From CAVRJC01 sp964505725 (GTDB lineage Bacteria; Actinomycetota; Acidimicrobiia; IMCC26256; DASPTH01), in the NCBI GenBank assembly GCA_964505725.1, contig CAZDJK010000060.1:1-37525 (forward strand): a DNA stretch of 37,525 nucleotides. Direction: 5' to 3'. A model generated the notes under the pieces. That model worked only from the letters and a program-made list of their open reading frames with translations, ran no database searches and was not told the origin of the DNA. Position 1 is the first letter of the stretch. Each line of letters starts with the position of its first letter. The position numbers and the translations under genes were made by a program. Of the stretch, positions 15,020 to 23,101 are shown one piece after another.

Positions 15020-15631
15020 ATGCCGATCTACACGCTTCCCGAGCTGGACTACGACTACACCGCGCTCAAGCCGCACCTCTCGGCTCGGATCCTGGAGCTC
15101 CACCACGGCAAGCACCACAAGGCCTATGTGGACGGTGCCAACGCGACGTTCGAGAAGCTGGGCGAGGCCCGGGAGAGCGGCGATTTCGGCACCATCAACC
15201 AGCTCGAGAAGAACATGGCGTTCCACCTCTCGGGCCACGTGCTGCACTCGTTGTTCTGGAAGAACATGGCGCCGGGCGCGGGGGGCGAGCCCGAGGGCGA
15301 GCTGGCAGCGGCGGTGAAGGAGTGCTTCGGCAGCTTCGACGCGTGCCGGAGCCAGATCACTGAAGCCGCGCTCAACGTCCAGGGGTCGGGGTGGGCGGCG
15401 CTCTCGTGGGAGCCGCTCGGGACCCGGCTCATCGTCGAGCAGGTGTACGACCACCAGGGCAACGTCGGGCAGGGCGGCCCACCCCTCCTCGTGCTCGACA
15501 TGTGGGAGCACGCCTACTACCTGCAGTACGAGAACGTGAAGGGCGACTGGGTCAAGGCGTTCTGGTACCTCGTGAATTGGCCCGATGTCGCCGAACGCTT
15601 CGACGGCGTGCGCGGGCTCAAGCTCGTCTAG
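15020..15631 (+). CDS. sodA: superoxide dismutase, Fe/Mn type
   Basis: A 203-residue cytoplasmic-looking Fe/Mn SOD with no signal peptide. Metal ligands are in ILELHHGKHHKAYV (first His), FHLSGHVLHSLFW (second His) and LDMWEHAYYLQY (Asp and His). The segment VYDHQGN places a His where many MnSODs have Gln, as in the iron-using Mycobacterium tuberculosis enzyme, so iron or cambialistic use is likely (inference). The ATG at 15020 has GGAGG six bases upstream. It sits just before the nuo operon, a main superoxide source, but a 95-bp gap separates them. Confidence 0.95.
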   Translation: MPIYTLPELDYDYTALKPHLSARILELHHGKHHKAYVDGANATFEKLGEARESGDFGTINQLEKNMAFHLSGHVLHSLFWKNMAPGAGGEPEGELAAAVKECFGSFDACRSQITEAALNVQGSGWAALSWEPLGTRLIVEQVYDHQGNVGQGGPPLLVLDMWEHAYYLQYENVKGDWVKAFWYLVNWPDVAERFDGVRGLKLV

Positions 15632-15686
15632 CTCGCGCGGTCGTGGGCAGGCGCGACTGGAGGAGCGGCGGTCGGTGGGCCTGCGG

Positions 15687-15692
15687 TAGCCT
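15687..15692 (+). promoter_or_regulatory. possible -10 element before nuoA1
   Basis: TAGCCT lies 34 bases before the nuoA GTG, in the 95-bp gap after sodA. The following GCGCGCGC resembles the sequence after the -10-like TATGCT before nuoA2. No good -35 and no Rex operator were seen, so the call is weak; read-through from sodA is possible. Confidence 0.25.
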
Positions 15693-15726
15693 GCGCGCGC
15701 AGTCACGGACCATGGAGTAGCCGGGC

Positions 15727-16194
15727 GTGGACGTCTACCTGCCGATCCTCACGATGATCGTGTTGATCGTGCTCTTCGTGCTGTTCTCGTTCGTCGCGTC
15801 GACGATGCTCGTCGCCCGGCGGCCCACGTCGGCGAAGCGGGCGCCCTACGAGTCGGGGATCGTTCCCGAGTACGAGCCCGCCGAGCGGTTCCCGGTGAAG
15901 TTCTACCTCGTGGCCATCGCCTTCATCGTCCTCGACGTGGAGATCATCTTCCTCTACCCCTTCACGACGGTTATCCGCGGCCTCGGCGCCGACGGCCTCA
16001 TCGTGATGGGCGTGTTCCTGATCGTTCTGCTCGTGCCGTTCGCCTATCTCCTGTCGACCGGAGCGCTCGACTGGGGCCCGGTGAAGCAGGTGGTCACGCG
16101 CGCGGGGGCGACGATCCTGCGCGCGCCCGGCACCCCCGGCCGCGACGGCCTCGACCCGGCTGCGCCGGAGGCCGACGAGGGCGAAGCTGCCTGA
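15727..16194 (+). CDS. nuoA: NADH-quinone oxidoreductase subunit A (operon 1)
   Basis: A 155-residue membrane subunit with three helices. Family signatures are KRAPYESGIVPEYEPAERFPVKFYLVAIAFIVLDVEIIFLYPF, here spread over residues ~38-80, including the conserved acidic pair in the DVEI helix. A ~30-residue Pro/Ala/Asp-rich C-terminal extension goes beyond the usual ~120 residues. The start is GTG at 15727, nine bases after GGAG. Its last base is the first base of the nuoB ATG. Confidence 0.93.
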   Translation: MDVYLPILTMIVLIVLFVLFSFVASTMLVARRPTSAKRAPYESGIVPEYEPAERFPVKFYLVAIAFIVLDVEIIFLYPFTTVIRGLGADGLIVMGVFLIVLLVPFAYLLSTGALDWGPVKQVVTRAGATILRAPGTPGRDGLDPAAPEADEGEAA

Positions 16195-16712
16195 TGGGTC
16201 TCGAAGCGCTCAACTACAACTTCCTGACCGCCCGGGTCGAGGACCTCGTCAACTGGGCCCGCAAGAGCTCGGTGTGGCCGGCGACGTTCGGGCTCGCCTG
16301 TTGCGCGCTCGAGATGATGGCGACGGGCGCCGCCCACTACGACCTCTCCCGCTGGGGAATGGAGATCTTCCGCGCCAGCCCCCGTCAGGCCGACCTCATG
16401 ATCGTCGCCGGGCGGGTGAGCCAGAAGATGGCTCCCGTGCTCCGGCACGTGTACGACCAGATGGTCGAGCCGAAGTGGGTCATCTCGATGGGCGTGTGCG
16501 CGAGCACCGGCGGCATGTTCAACAACTACGCCATCGTGCAGGGAGTCGACCAGATCGTGCCCGTCGACGTGTACGTCCCCGGGTGCCCACCGGGCCCGGA
16601 GACGCTCATGTCCGGCATCCTGATGCTCCACGAGCAGATCCAGCGCGGCGAGATCTTCAGGCGCCGCTCGGAGTCGCCGACCGGCGGCGCCGCCCTCGAG
16701 GTCACCGTCTGA
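16194..16712 (+). CDS. nuoB: NADH-quinone oxidoreductase subunit B (operon 1)
   Basis: A 172-residue subunit that carries the terminal N2 [4Fe-4S] cluster, which passes electrons to quinone. All four ligands are present: the tandem C36-C37 (GLACCALEMM), C102 (SMGVCASTGG) and C131 (VPGCPPGPE). It starts at an ATG overlapping the nuoA stop by one base. Confidence 0.96.
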   Translation: MGLEALNYNFLTARVEDLVNWARKSSVWPATFGLACCALEMMATGAAHYDLSRWGMEIFRASPRQADLMIVAGRVSQKMAPVLRHVYDQMVEPKWVISMGVCASTGGMFNNYAIVQGVDQIVPVDVYVPGCPPGPETLMSGILMLHEQIQRGEIFRRRSESPTGGAALEVTV

Positions 16713-16730
16713 GCGAGGCCGCCCCCGACG

Positions 16731-17276
16731 ATGCCCGACGACACCCAGCCTCGTGAACCGGATCACGAGCCCGGCGACCCGGTGGCGGTCGTCGTGACCG
16801 AGCGTTTCCCAGGCTCGGTGGCGCTCGACTCGCACGGCCAGGCGGTCGTGTTCGTCGACCGCGCCGACTGGCACGCGGTCGCCGCGCTCCTCCGCGACGA
16901 GGAGCGCTTCACCCAGTGCCTCGACGTCACCGCGGTCGATCACCTCGTCGACGAGGCGCGCGTGGTGCCGCCGGGCGTCGCCGCCGAGCGCTTCGAGGTG
17001 GTGGCGAACTTCCTTTCGCACCCGCGCAACCGGCGGGTCCGCGTGATCACGCAGGTGCCCGAGTCCGACCCGGAGGTCGCGAGCCTCGTCGACCTCTATC
17101 CCGGGGTGAACTTCGGCGAGCGCGAGGTGTTCGACCTCTTCGGGATCCGCTTCGCCGGTCACCCGGATCCGAGCCGGATCCTGATGCCCGACGACTGGGT
17201 CGGGTTCCCGCTGCGCAAGGACGATGCGCCGGCGCGCGTGCCGGTGACGTTCAAGGGTGACCCCGGCCCGCGATGA
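16731..17276 (+). CDS. nuoC: NADH-quinone oxidoreductase subunit C (operon 1)
   Basis: A 181-residue peripheral-arm subunit. Signatures are the LDVTAVDHL strand, the DLYPGVNFGEREVFDLFGIRFAGHPDPSRILMPDDW block (residues ~122-157) and the end FPLRKDDAP. The ATG at 16731 follows nuoB by 18 bases, the longest clear gap inside the operon; the stop overlaps the nuoD ATG as ATGA. Confidence 0.94.
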   Translation: MPDDTQPREPDHEPGDPVAVVVTERFPGSVALDSHGQAVVFVDRADWHAVAALLRDEERFTQCLDVTAVDHLVDEARVVPPGVAAERFEVVANFLSHPRNRRVRVITQVPESDPEVASLVDLYPGVNFGEREVFDLFGIRFAGHPDPSRILMPDDWVGFPLRKDDAPARVPVTFKGDPGPR

Positions 17277-18568
17277 GCGACGACGCGCACGTCACCGAGC
17301 GGCTCGAGCGTCAGACCGACGAGGGCGCGCAGGAGATGCGGCCCCTGTCGGGGCCGGCCGAGCAACGGGAGCTGGTGCTCACCGGGGGCCCCTGGCCCGA
17401 CGCCTCCGACACCATGATCATCAACATGGGGCCGCAGCACCCGTCGACCCACGGCGTGCTGCGGATCATGGCCGAGCTCGACGGCGAGACCGTGCTGCGT
17501 GCCAAGCCGGTGATCGGCTACCTGCACACCGGCATGGAGAAGACCGGCGAGGAGCTCTCCTACGTGCAGGGCGCCACCAACGTCACGCGCATGGACTACG
17601 CCGCGCCGCTGTCGAACGAGCTCGTGTACTCGCTCGCGGTCGAACGGCTGCTCGACATCGAGGTACCGCCGCGCGCGGTCTGGATCCGCATGCTCCTCGT
17701 CGAGCTCAACCGCATGTCGTCGCACCTCCTGTTCCAGGCCACCAACGGCATGGACCTCGGCGCGGTGTCGATGATGATCTATGGCTGGCGCGAGCGCGAG
17801 ACGGTGCTGCGGCTGCTCGAGGACATCACCGGCCTGCGCATGAACCACAACTACATCCGACCGGGCGGCGTCGCGGCCGAGCTCCCCGACGGTTGGCAGG
17901 AGGCGACGCTCGCGGCGTGCGAGAGCGTGGAGCGCGGCGTGCGGGAGTACGACGCGCTGCTCAGCGAGAACCCGATCTGGCGCGAGCGCACGGTGGGGAT
18001 CGGCATCATCACCACCGAGGAGGCACTCGCGCTGGGTGCCACCGGGCCCATCCTCCGCTCGACCGGCTTCGCGTGGGATCTGCGAAAGGCGCAGCCGTAC
18101 CTCGCGTACGACGAGGTCGACTTCGACGTGATCTACACCGAGCACGGCGACGTCTTCGACCGTTACCAGATCCGGCTCTGGGAGATCTTCGAGTCGGTCA
18201 AGATCGTGCGCCAGTGCATCGAGCGGATGCCTCCGGGCGACTACCGGGTGCAGGACCTGAAGGTCACGCCGCCTCCCCGCGCGCGGATCGACGAGTCGAT
18301 GGAGGCGCTGATCCACCACTTCAAGCTGTTCACCGAGGGGTTCCGTGTCCCCGCGGGCGAGACGTACGTGGCGATCGAGTCGCCTCGCGGCGAGATCGGT
18401 TGCTATCTCGTGGCCGACGGCGGCCCCAAGCCGGTTCGGCTCCACATCCGTGGGCCGTCGTTCTACAACCTGCAGTCGATGGACGCGATGGTGCCCGGCG
18501 GGCTCTTCGCCGACGCGGTCGCGGTCGTGTCGAGCATCGACCCGATCATGGGAGAGGTGGACCGGTAA
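17273..18568 (+). CDS. nuoD: NADH-quinone oxidoreductase subunit D (operon 1)
   Basis: A 431-residue, 49-kDa-type subunit lining the quinone pocket. It has the conserved NMGPQHPSTHGVLR (His pair of the Q site), GYLHTGMEK, TRMDYAAPLSNE, LVELNRMSSHLL and the C-terminal region ending SIDPIMGEVDR, the standard NuoD terminus. The first ~45 residues are a variable extension. NuoC and NuoD are separate genes, as usual in Actinobacteria. A two-base gap separates its TAA from the nuoE GTG. Confidence 0.96.
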   Translation: MSDDAHVTERLERQTDEGAQEMRPLSGPAEQRELVLTGGPWPDASDTMIINMGPQHPSTHGVLRIMAELDGETVLRAKPVIGYLHTGMEKTGEELSYVQGATNVTRMDYAAPLSNELVYSLAVERLLDIEVPPRAVWIRMLLVELNRMSSHLLFQATNGMDLGAVSMMIYGWRERETVLRLLEDITGLRMNHNYIRPGGVAAELPDGWQEATLAACESVERGVREYDALLSENPIWRERTVGIGIITTEEALALGATGPILRSTGFAWDLRKAQPYLAYDEVDFDVIYTEHGDVFDRYQIRLWEIFESVKIVRQCIERMPPGDYRVQDLKVTPPPRARIDESMEALIHHFKLFTEGFRVPAGETYVAIESPRGEIGCYLVADGGPKPVRLHIRGPSFYNLQSMDAMVPGGLFADAVAVVSSIDPIMGEVDR

Positions 18569-18570
18569 CC

Positions 18571-19056
18571 GTGTTCAACGCCGCCAACCTCGACCGGGCG
18601 CGCGAGATCATCGCCCGCTACCCGCAGAAGAAGTCGGCCGTGCTGCCGCTGCTCCACCTCGCGCAGGACCAGGACGGGTGGGTGGCACCGGAGGCGATCG
18701 TCGAGGTCGCCCACCTGCTCGACCTCACTCCCGTGGTGGTGCTGGGTACGTGTTCCTTCTACACGATGTTCAAACGCGAGCCGCCGGGCCGGCTGATCGT
18801 GTCCGTGTGCACCAACGTGAGCTGCCTCGTCAACGGCGGCCCCGCGCTGCTCGAGCACCTCGAGCGCCGGTACGCAGACGATACCGACGTCACCGTGGAA
18901 GAGGTCGAGTGCATCGCGGCGTGCGACCTCGCGCCGGTGCTCCAGGTGAACTACGAGTTCCACGGCCCGCTCACGGGCGATGCGGCCGAGAACCTCGTGG
19001 ACGACTACAAGCGCGGTACTCGGACGCCGCGCACGATCTCGGGGTCACCTCGCTGA
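18571..19056 (+). CDS. nuoE: NADH-quinone oxidoreductase subunit E (operon 1)
   Basis: A 161-residue thioredoxin-fold subunit binding the N1a [2Fe-2S] cluster. The ligands are C80 and C85 (SVCTNVSCLVNGG) and C114 and C118 (ECIAAC). The N-terminal YPQKKSAVLPLLHLAQDQDGWV is typical. The GTG at 18571 is chosen because it begins family homology two bases after the nuoD stop. Its TGA overlaps the nuoF ATG by one base. Confidence 0.95.
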   Translation: MFNAANLDRAREIIARYPQKKSAVLPLLHLAQDQDGWVAPEAIVEVAHLLDLTPVVVLGTCSFYTMFKREPPGRLIVSVCTNVSCLVNGGPALLEHLERRYADDTDVTVEEVECIAACDLAPVLQVNYEFHGPLTGDAAENLVDDYKRGTRTPRTISGSPR

Positions 19057-20390
19057 TGGCCGCTCGAGAGACGCGAGTCATCACCAAGTTCCTCCGCGAG
19101 CACCCGGACGACTCCTGGACCATCGACGCCGCGCTCGCGAACGGCACCTACTCGACGCTCGACGGACTCTTCGACCGGGCGCCCGACGACATCGTGCAGC
19201 TCGTCACCGACTCCGGGCTCCGCGGGCGCGGCGGTGCCGGCTTCGGAACGGGGCAGAAGTGGTCGTTCCTCCCGAAGGACGTGTTCCCGCGCTACCTCGC
19301 GGTGAACGGCGACGAGGGCGAGCCGTCGACCTTCAAGGACCACATGCTCCTCGAGCGCGACCCGCACCAGCTCATCGAGGGCATCGTCATCACCTCGTAC
19401 GCGATCCAGACCCACCACGCCTTCCTCTACCTGCGAGGCGAGTTCGCGCTCGGAGCCGAGCGCGTGGCGCAGGCTCTGGCCGACGCCTACGAGCGTGGGT
19501 TCGTGGGCAGGAACATCAAGGGTTCCGGCTACGACCTCGAGATCGTGCTCCACCGGGGTGCCGGGTGCTACATCGCCGGTGACGAGACCGGGCTCCTCTC
19601 CAGCCTCGAAGGCGAGCGCGCGATGCCGCGCATCAAGCCGCCGTTCCCCGCCGTGCAGGGCGTGTACGCCGCGCCCACCATCGTGAACAACGTGGAGACG
19701 CTTTCGGCCGTCCCACACATCCTCCGCAACGGCGCCGAGTGGTACGCGGCGATGGGCGTCAACCGCTCCAAGGGCACGCGGCTGTTCTCGGTGTCGGGCC
19801 ACGTCGAGCGCCCCGGGAACTACGAGGTTGAGCTCGGCATCACGTTCCGCGACCTGATCGAGGACCTGGCCGGTGGCGTGCGCGGCGGTCGCAAGCTCGG
19901 GTTCTTCATCCCGGGCGGCGCGTCGTCGCCGTGGCTGCTCGAAGAGCACCTCGACGTGCAGCTCGACATGGACTTCGTGCAGAGCGACCTCACCGGGGCC
20001 ACCACCATGCTCGGTTCGGGCGCGGTGATGGTGTACGACGACAGCGTCGACCCGTTGCTCGTGGCGTGGCGCATCGCCAAGTTCTTCGCCCACGAGTCGT
20101 GCGGGAAGTGCACACCGTGCCGCGAGGGGTCGGGCTGGCTCGAGAAGGTCCTGTACCGGATGATCAACGGCTACGGCCGGCCGGAGGATCTCGACCTCAT
20201 GCTCTCGTTCGGCAACAACGTCGCGCCCGGCATGAACTGGCCGCCCGGTATGACGACGATCTGCCAGCTCGGGCCGAGCATCGTCTCGCCGGTGCTGAGC
20301 CTCAACCGCTTCTGGCGCGACGAGATCATCGCCCGCATGCAGGCCGACACCGAGCGGCGCCAGTCGGTCGCGGTCGAGGCCGCATCGTGA
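19056..20390 (+). CDS. nuoF: NADH-quinone oxidoreductase subunit F (operon 1)
   Basis: A 444-residue subunit that oxidises NADH and holds FMN and the N3 [4Fe-4S] cluster. The NADH/FMN site is seen in GLRGRGGAGFGTGQKW, NGDEGEPSTFKDHML and GAGCYIAGDETGLLSSLEG. The cluster ligands are C349, C352 and C355 (SCGKCTPCREG) with C403 (TTICQLG). The ATG at 19056 forms TGATG with the nuoE stop. Confidence 0.97.
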   Translation: MAARETRVITKFLREHPDDSWTIDAALANGTYSTLDGLFDRAPDDIVQLVTDSGLRGRGGAGFGTGQKWSFLPKDVFPRYLAVNGDEGEPSTFKDHMLLERDPHQLIEGIVITSYAIQTHHAFLYLRGEFALGAERVAQALADAYERGFVGRNIKGSGYDLEIVLHRGAGCYIAGDETGLLSSLEGERAMPRIKPPFPAVQGVYAAPTIVNNVETLSAVPHILRNGAEWYAAMGVNRSKGTRLFSVSGHVERPGNYEVELGITFRDLIEDLAGGVRGGRKLGFFIPGGASSPWLLEEHLDVQLDMDFVQSDLTGATTMLGSGAVMVYDDSVDPLLVAWRIAKFFAHESCGKCTPCREGSGWLEKVLYRMINGYGRPEDLDLMLSFGNNVAPGMNWPPGMTTICQLGPSIVSPVLSLNRFWRDEIIARMQADTERRQSVAVEAAS

Positions 20391-23101
20391 CGCCCAACGT
20401 GGTGCCGATGAGCCAGTGGCCGTCGGAGCAGGCCTACGTCATCCCCGTCGCGCCGGGCCCCGACGTTGTCACGCTCACCATCGACGGGCGCGAGGTGCAG
20501 GCGCCGCGCGGCGAGCTCCTGATCAAGGCGGCGCAGCGTCACGGCACCTACATCCCGCGCTTCTGCTGGCACGAGCGCATGAAGCCGGTCGGCATGTGTC
20601 GCATGTGCCTGGTGCAGGTCGAGGGCATGCGCGGCCTGCAGATCTCGTGCGCCACCCCGGTCGCCGACGGCATGGTCGTCAGCACCGAGAGCGAAGCGGT
20701 GAAGACCGCGCAGGACGGTGTGCTCGAGTTCCTGCTCATCAACCACCCGCTCGACTGCCCGGTGTGCGACCGCGGCGGCGAGTGCCCGTTGCAGGATCAG
20801 ACGCTGGCGTTCGGACCAGGCGAGTCGCGGTTCATCGAGGAGAAGCGCCACTTCGAGAAGCCGGTGCCGATCAGCAGCCTCGTGCTCCTCGACCGCGAGC
20901 GGTGCATCCAGTGCGGGCGGTGCACGCGCTTCGCGTCGGAGATCGCCGGGGAGCCCCTCATCGACTTCGGCGAGCGCGGCGCGTCCACCGAGGTCATCAC
21001 GTACCCCGACGAGCCCTTCTCCTCCTACTTCTCCGGCAACACCGTGCAGATCTGCCCCGTGGGCGCGCTCACGTCGAGCACCTACCGCTTCCGCGCCCGC
21101 CCCTGGGACCTCGAGACCGTGGAGACGTCGTGTCTCACGTGCGCGGTCGGTTGCCGTGGCGCGCTCGAGAGCACGTCGAACCGCATCGTGCGCATGCTCG
21201 GGGTCGACTCCGAGCCGGTGAACCAGGGCTGGCTGTGCGACAAGGGCCGCTACGGCTACGAGTGGGTGCACGACCCGGGCCGGGTGCGCGCGCCCATGGT
21301 GCGCCGCGCCGGTGAGCTGGTGGAGGTCTCGTGGCCCGAGGCCCTCGATGCCGCCGCGGGCATCCTCCGCCGCGCGCTCGACGGCGGGGGGCCGGGCTCC
21401 ATCGGGCTCCTCGGCGGCGCGCGCGGCACGAACGAGGACGCCTACGCGTGGGTCCGCCTCGCCAAGGGGGTGCTCGGCACCGACAACACCGACTGCCAGC
21501 TCGGCGACGGGCTCCCGGCCGAGGTCGTGCTCGGGCTCCCGCGGGCGACCATCGGGTCGCTCGACCACGCGCGCGCGATCGTGCTGCTCGGCCCGGACCT
21601 GGAGGAGGAGTTGCCGGTGCTCTTCCTGCGGGTGCGCCGCGCCGCGACCGAGCTCGGCGTCCCGGTGATCGAGGTCGCGCCGCGCGCGTCGGGGCTCACG
21701 CGCGACACCGCAGCCGTGTTGCGCCACGCGCCGGGCGAGAGCGGCGCCATCACCGCGCAGCTCGCACGCGCCCTCGCGGGCGACGGCACCGCGTCGGGTG
21801 ACGGCCAGATCGAGCGCGCCGCTACCGCCATCGACGGGCGCGAGGGCGACATCGTCGTCGTGCTCGGGCGCCAGTCGCTCGCCGAGCCTCCCGGGGCGGT
21901 CGTGCAGGCTGCCGCCGCCCTCGCCGCGCTCCCCGGCGTTAGCTTCCTGTCGTCGCTGCGGCGCGGCAACGTGCACGGTGCGCTCGACGTCGGGCTCACC
22001 CCGGGCTTCCTCCCCGGCCGCGTCACCCTCGACGCAGCGAGGGAGCGCTACGCGTCCTCGTGGGGCGCGGTGCCGCCGGCGCGCGGCCTCGATGCGTTCG
22101 GGATGCTCGAGGCCGCGCGCGATGGACGTCTCGACGCGCTCGTGCTGCTCGGCGCCGAGCCGCTCGCCGACTTCCCCGACCGTGCGCTCGCGCGAGCCGC
22201 TGTCGACAGCGTGGAGCACCTCATCGCGGTCGGTGCGTTCACGTCCGACGCCGCTGCGCGCGCCGAGGTGTTCTTGCCGGTGTCGGTGTGGGGCGAGAAG
22301 GCAGGCAGTGCCACGAACCTCGAAGGGCGCGTCCAGCGACTGGCACGCCTCGTCACGCCGGAGGGCACGACCATGCCCGACTGGCAGATCGCGTCGGAGC
22401 TGGCGCGGCGCCTCGGCGTCGACTTCGGCTTCGACACCGTGGAGGATGTGCAGGACGAGATCGCGCGTCTCGCCCCCGCGCATGCGGGCGTCGATGCCGC
22501 GCTCCTGCGGCGCGCGCGCGACGGCGCGGTGCTGCCGGTGCGGGAGTTCCCCGACGAGGTCGTGCTGCACGCGGCCCAGGGCTTCTCCGCGGGCCGGTCG
22601 TGGGAGCCGATACCGCCCGCGGGCGCCGACGAGGAGGAACCGGCTCGGGAATCCGCGCCCGAGGCGGCCGCCGGCGAGCGGCCCGCCGCCACGGGCGCGG
22701 AACCGCCGGAGTCGGGCGTCGCGCTCTACGCGTGGGACCGGTCCGTCGAGCCCGCGCCGACGGTGCCGATCGACGCGTACAGTCTCCGCCTCGTGGCCGC
22801 CCGCACGCTGTACGACGCCGGGCGCACGGCGGCGTCCGGGCCGTCGCTCGCACCGCTAGCGCCGGGCGCCGCGCTCGTGGTGCACCCGAGCGACCTGTCG
22901 CGCCTCGGGGTGGCGAACGAGGGTGACGACGTCCGGGTCACCAGCTCGCGGGCCACCGTGACCGTCTCGGTGCGGACCGACAACGCGACCGCACCCGGCA
23001 CCGCGTTCATGGCGATCGCGCAGGCGGGCGACGTGGGGCCCTCCGACCTGGTGACGGTCTCCGAGCCGGTCACCGAGCTGCGCGTCGAGACCACGCGGTG
23101 A
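20387..23101 (+). CDS. nuoG: NADH-quinone oxidoreductase subunit G (operon 1)
   Basis: A ~904-residue peripheral-arm subunit. The [2Fe-2S] ligands are C60, C71, C74 and C88; the His-ligated cluster is H120, C124, C127 and C133; the next [4Fe-4S] site is in RCIQCGRCTRF with ICPVGAL. The extra N7 site, CLTCAVGC with a later LCDKGRYGY, is also complete, as in many but not all bacteria. The rest is a degenerate molybdopterin-oxidoreductase domain and an Ala/Pro/Glu-rich linker (about 740-775) before the C-terminal β-barrel. The start is taken as GTG at 20387, overlapping the nuoF stop; an ATG eight codons in is the alternative. Confidence 0.94.
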   Translation: MTPNVVPMSQWPSEQAYVIPVAPGPDVVTLTIDGREVQAPRGELLIKAAQRHGTYIPRFCWHERMKPVGMCRMCLVQVEGMRGLQISCATPVADGMVVSTESEAVKTAQDGVLEFLLINHPLDCPVCDRGGECPLQDQTLAFGPGESRFIEEKRHFEKPVPISSLVLLDRERCIQCGRCTRFASEIAGEPLIDFGERGASTEVITYPDEPFSSYFSGNTVQICPVGALTSSTYRFRARPWDLETVETSCLTCAVGCRGALESTSNRIVRMLGVDSEPVNQGWLCDKGRYGYEWVHDPGRVRAPMVRRAGELVEVSWPEALDAAAGILRRALDGGGPGSIGLLGGARGTNEDAYAWVRLAKGVLGTDNTDCQLGDGLPAEVVLGLPRATIGSLDHARAIVLLGPDLEEELPVLFLRVRRAATELGVPVIEVAPRASGLTRDTAAVLRHAPGESGAITAQLARALAGDGTASGDGQIERAATAIDGREGDIVVVLGRQSLAEPPGAVVQAAAALAALPGVSFLSSLRRGNVHGALDVGLTPGFLPGRVTLDAARERYASSWGAVPPARGLDAFGMLEAARDGRLDALVLLGAEPLADFPDRALARAAVDSVEHLIAVGAFTSDAAARAEVFLPVSVWGEKAGSATNLEGRVQRLARLVTPEGTTMPDWQIASELARRLGVDFGFDTVEDVQDEIARLAPAHAGVDAALLRRARDGAVLPVREFPDEVVLHAAQGFSAGRSWEPIPPAGADEEEPARESAPEAAAGERPAATGAEPPESGVALYAWDRSVEPAPTVPIDAYSLRLVAARTLYDAGRTAASGPSLAPLAPGAALVVHPSDLSRLGVANEGDDVRVTSSRATVTVSVRTDNATAPGTAFMAIAQAGDVGPSDLVTVSEPVTELRVETTR

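Noticed and set aside
15712..15720. A two-codon ORF (ATG GAG TAG) over the nuoA ribosome site
   Set aside because: It is probably chance, since the GGAG core is needed as the Shine-Dalgarno; nothing supports translational control.
15632..15726. Search for a Rex operator before the first nuo operon
   Set aside because: No TTGTGA/TCACAA-type halves are present; the Streptomyces model cannot be extended here from sequence alone.
20171..22570. A ~800-codon minus-strand open frame opposite nuoF and nuoG
   Set aside because: The sense strand has clear iron-sulfur ligands in nuoG; the antisense product is low-complexity with no recognisable domain.
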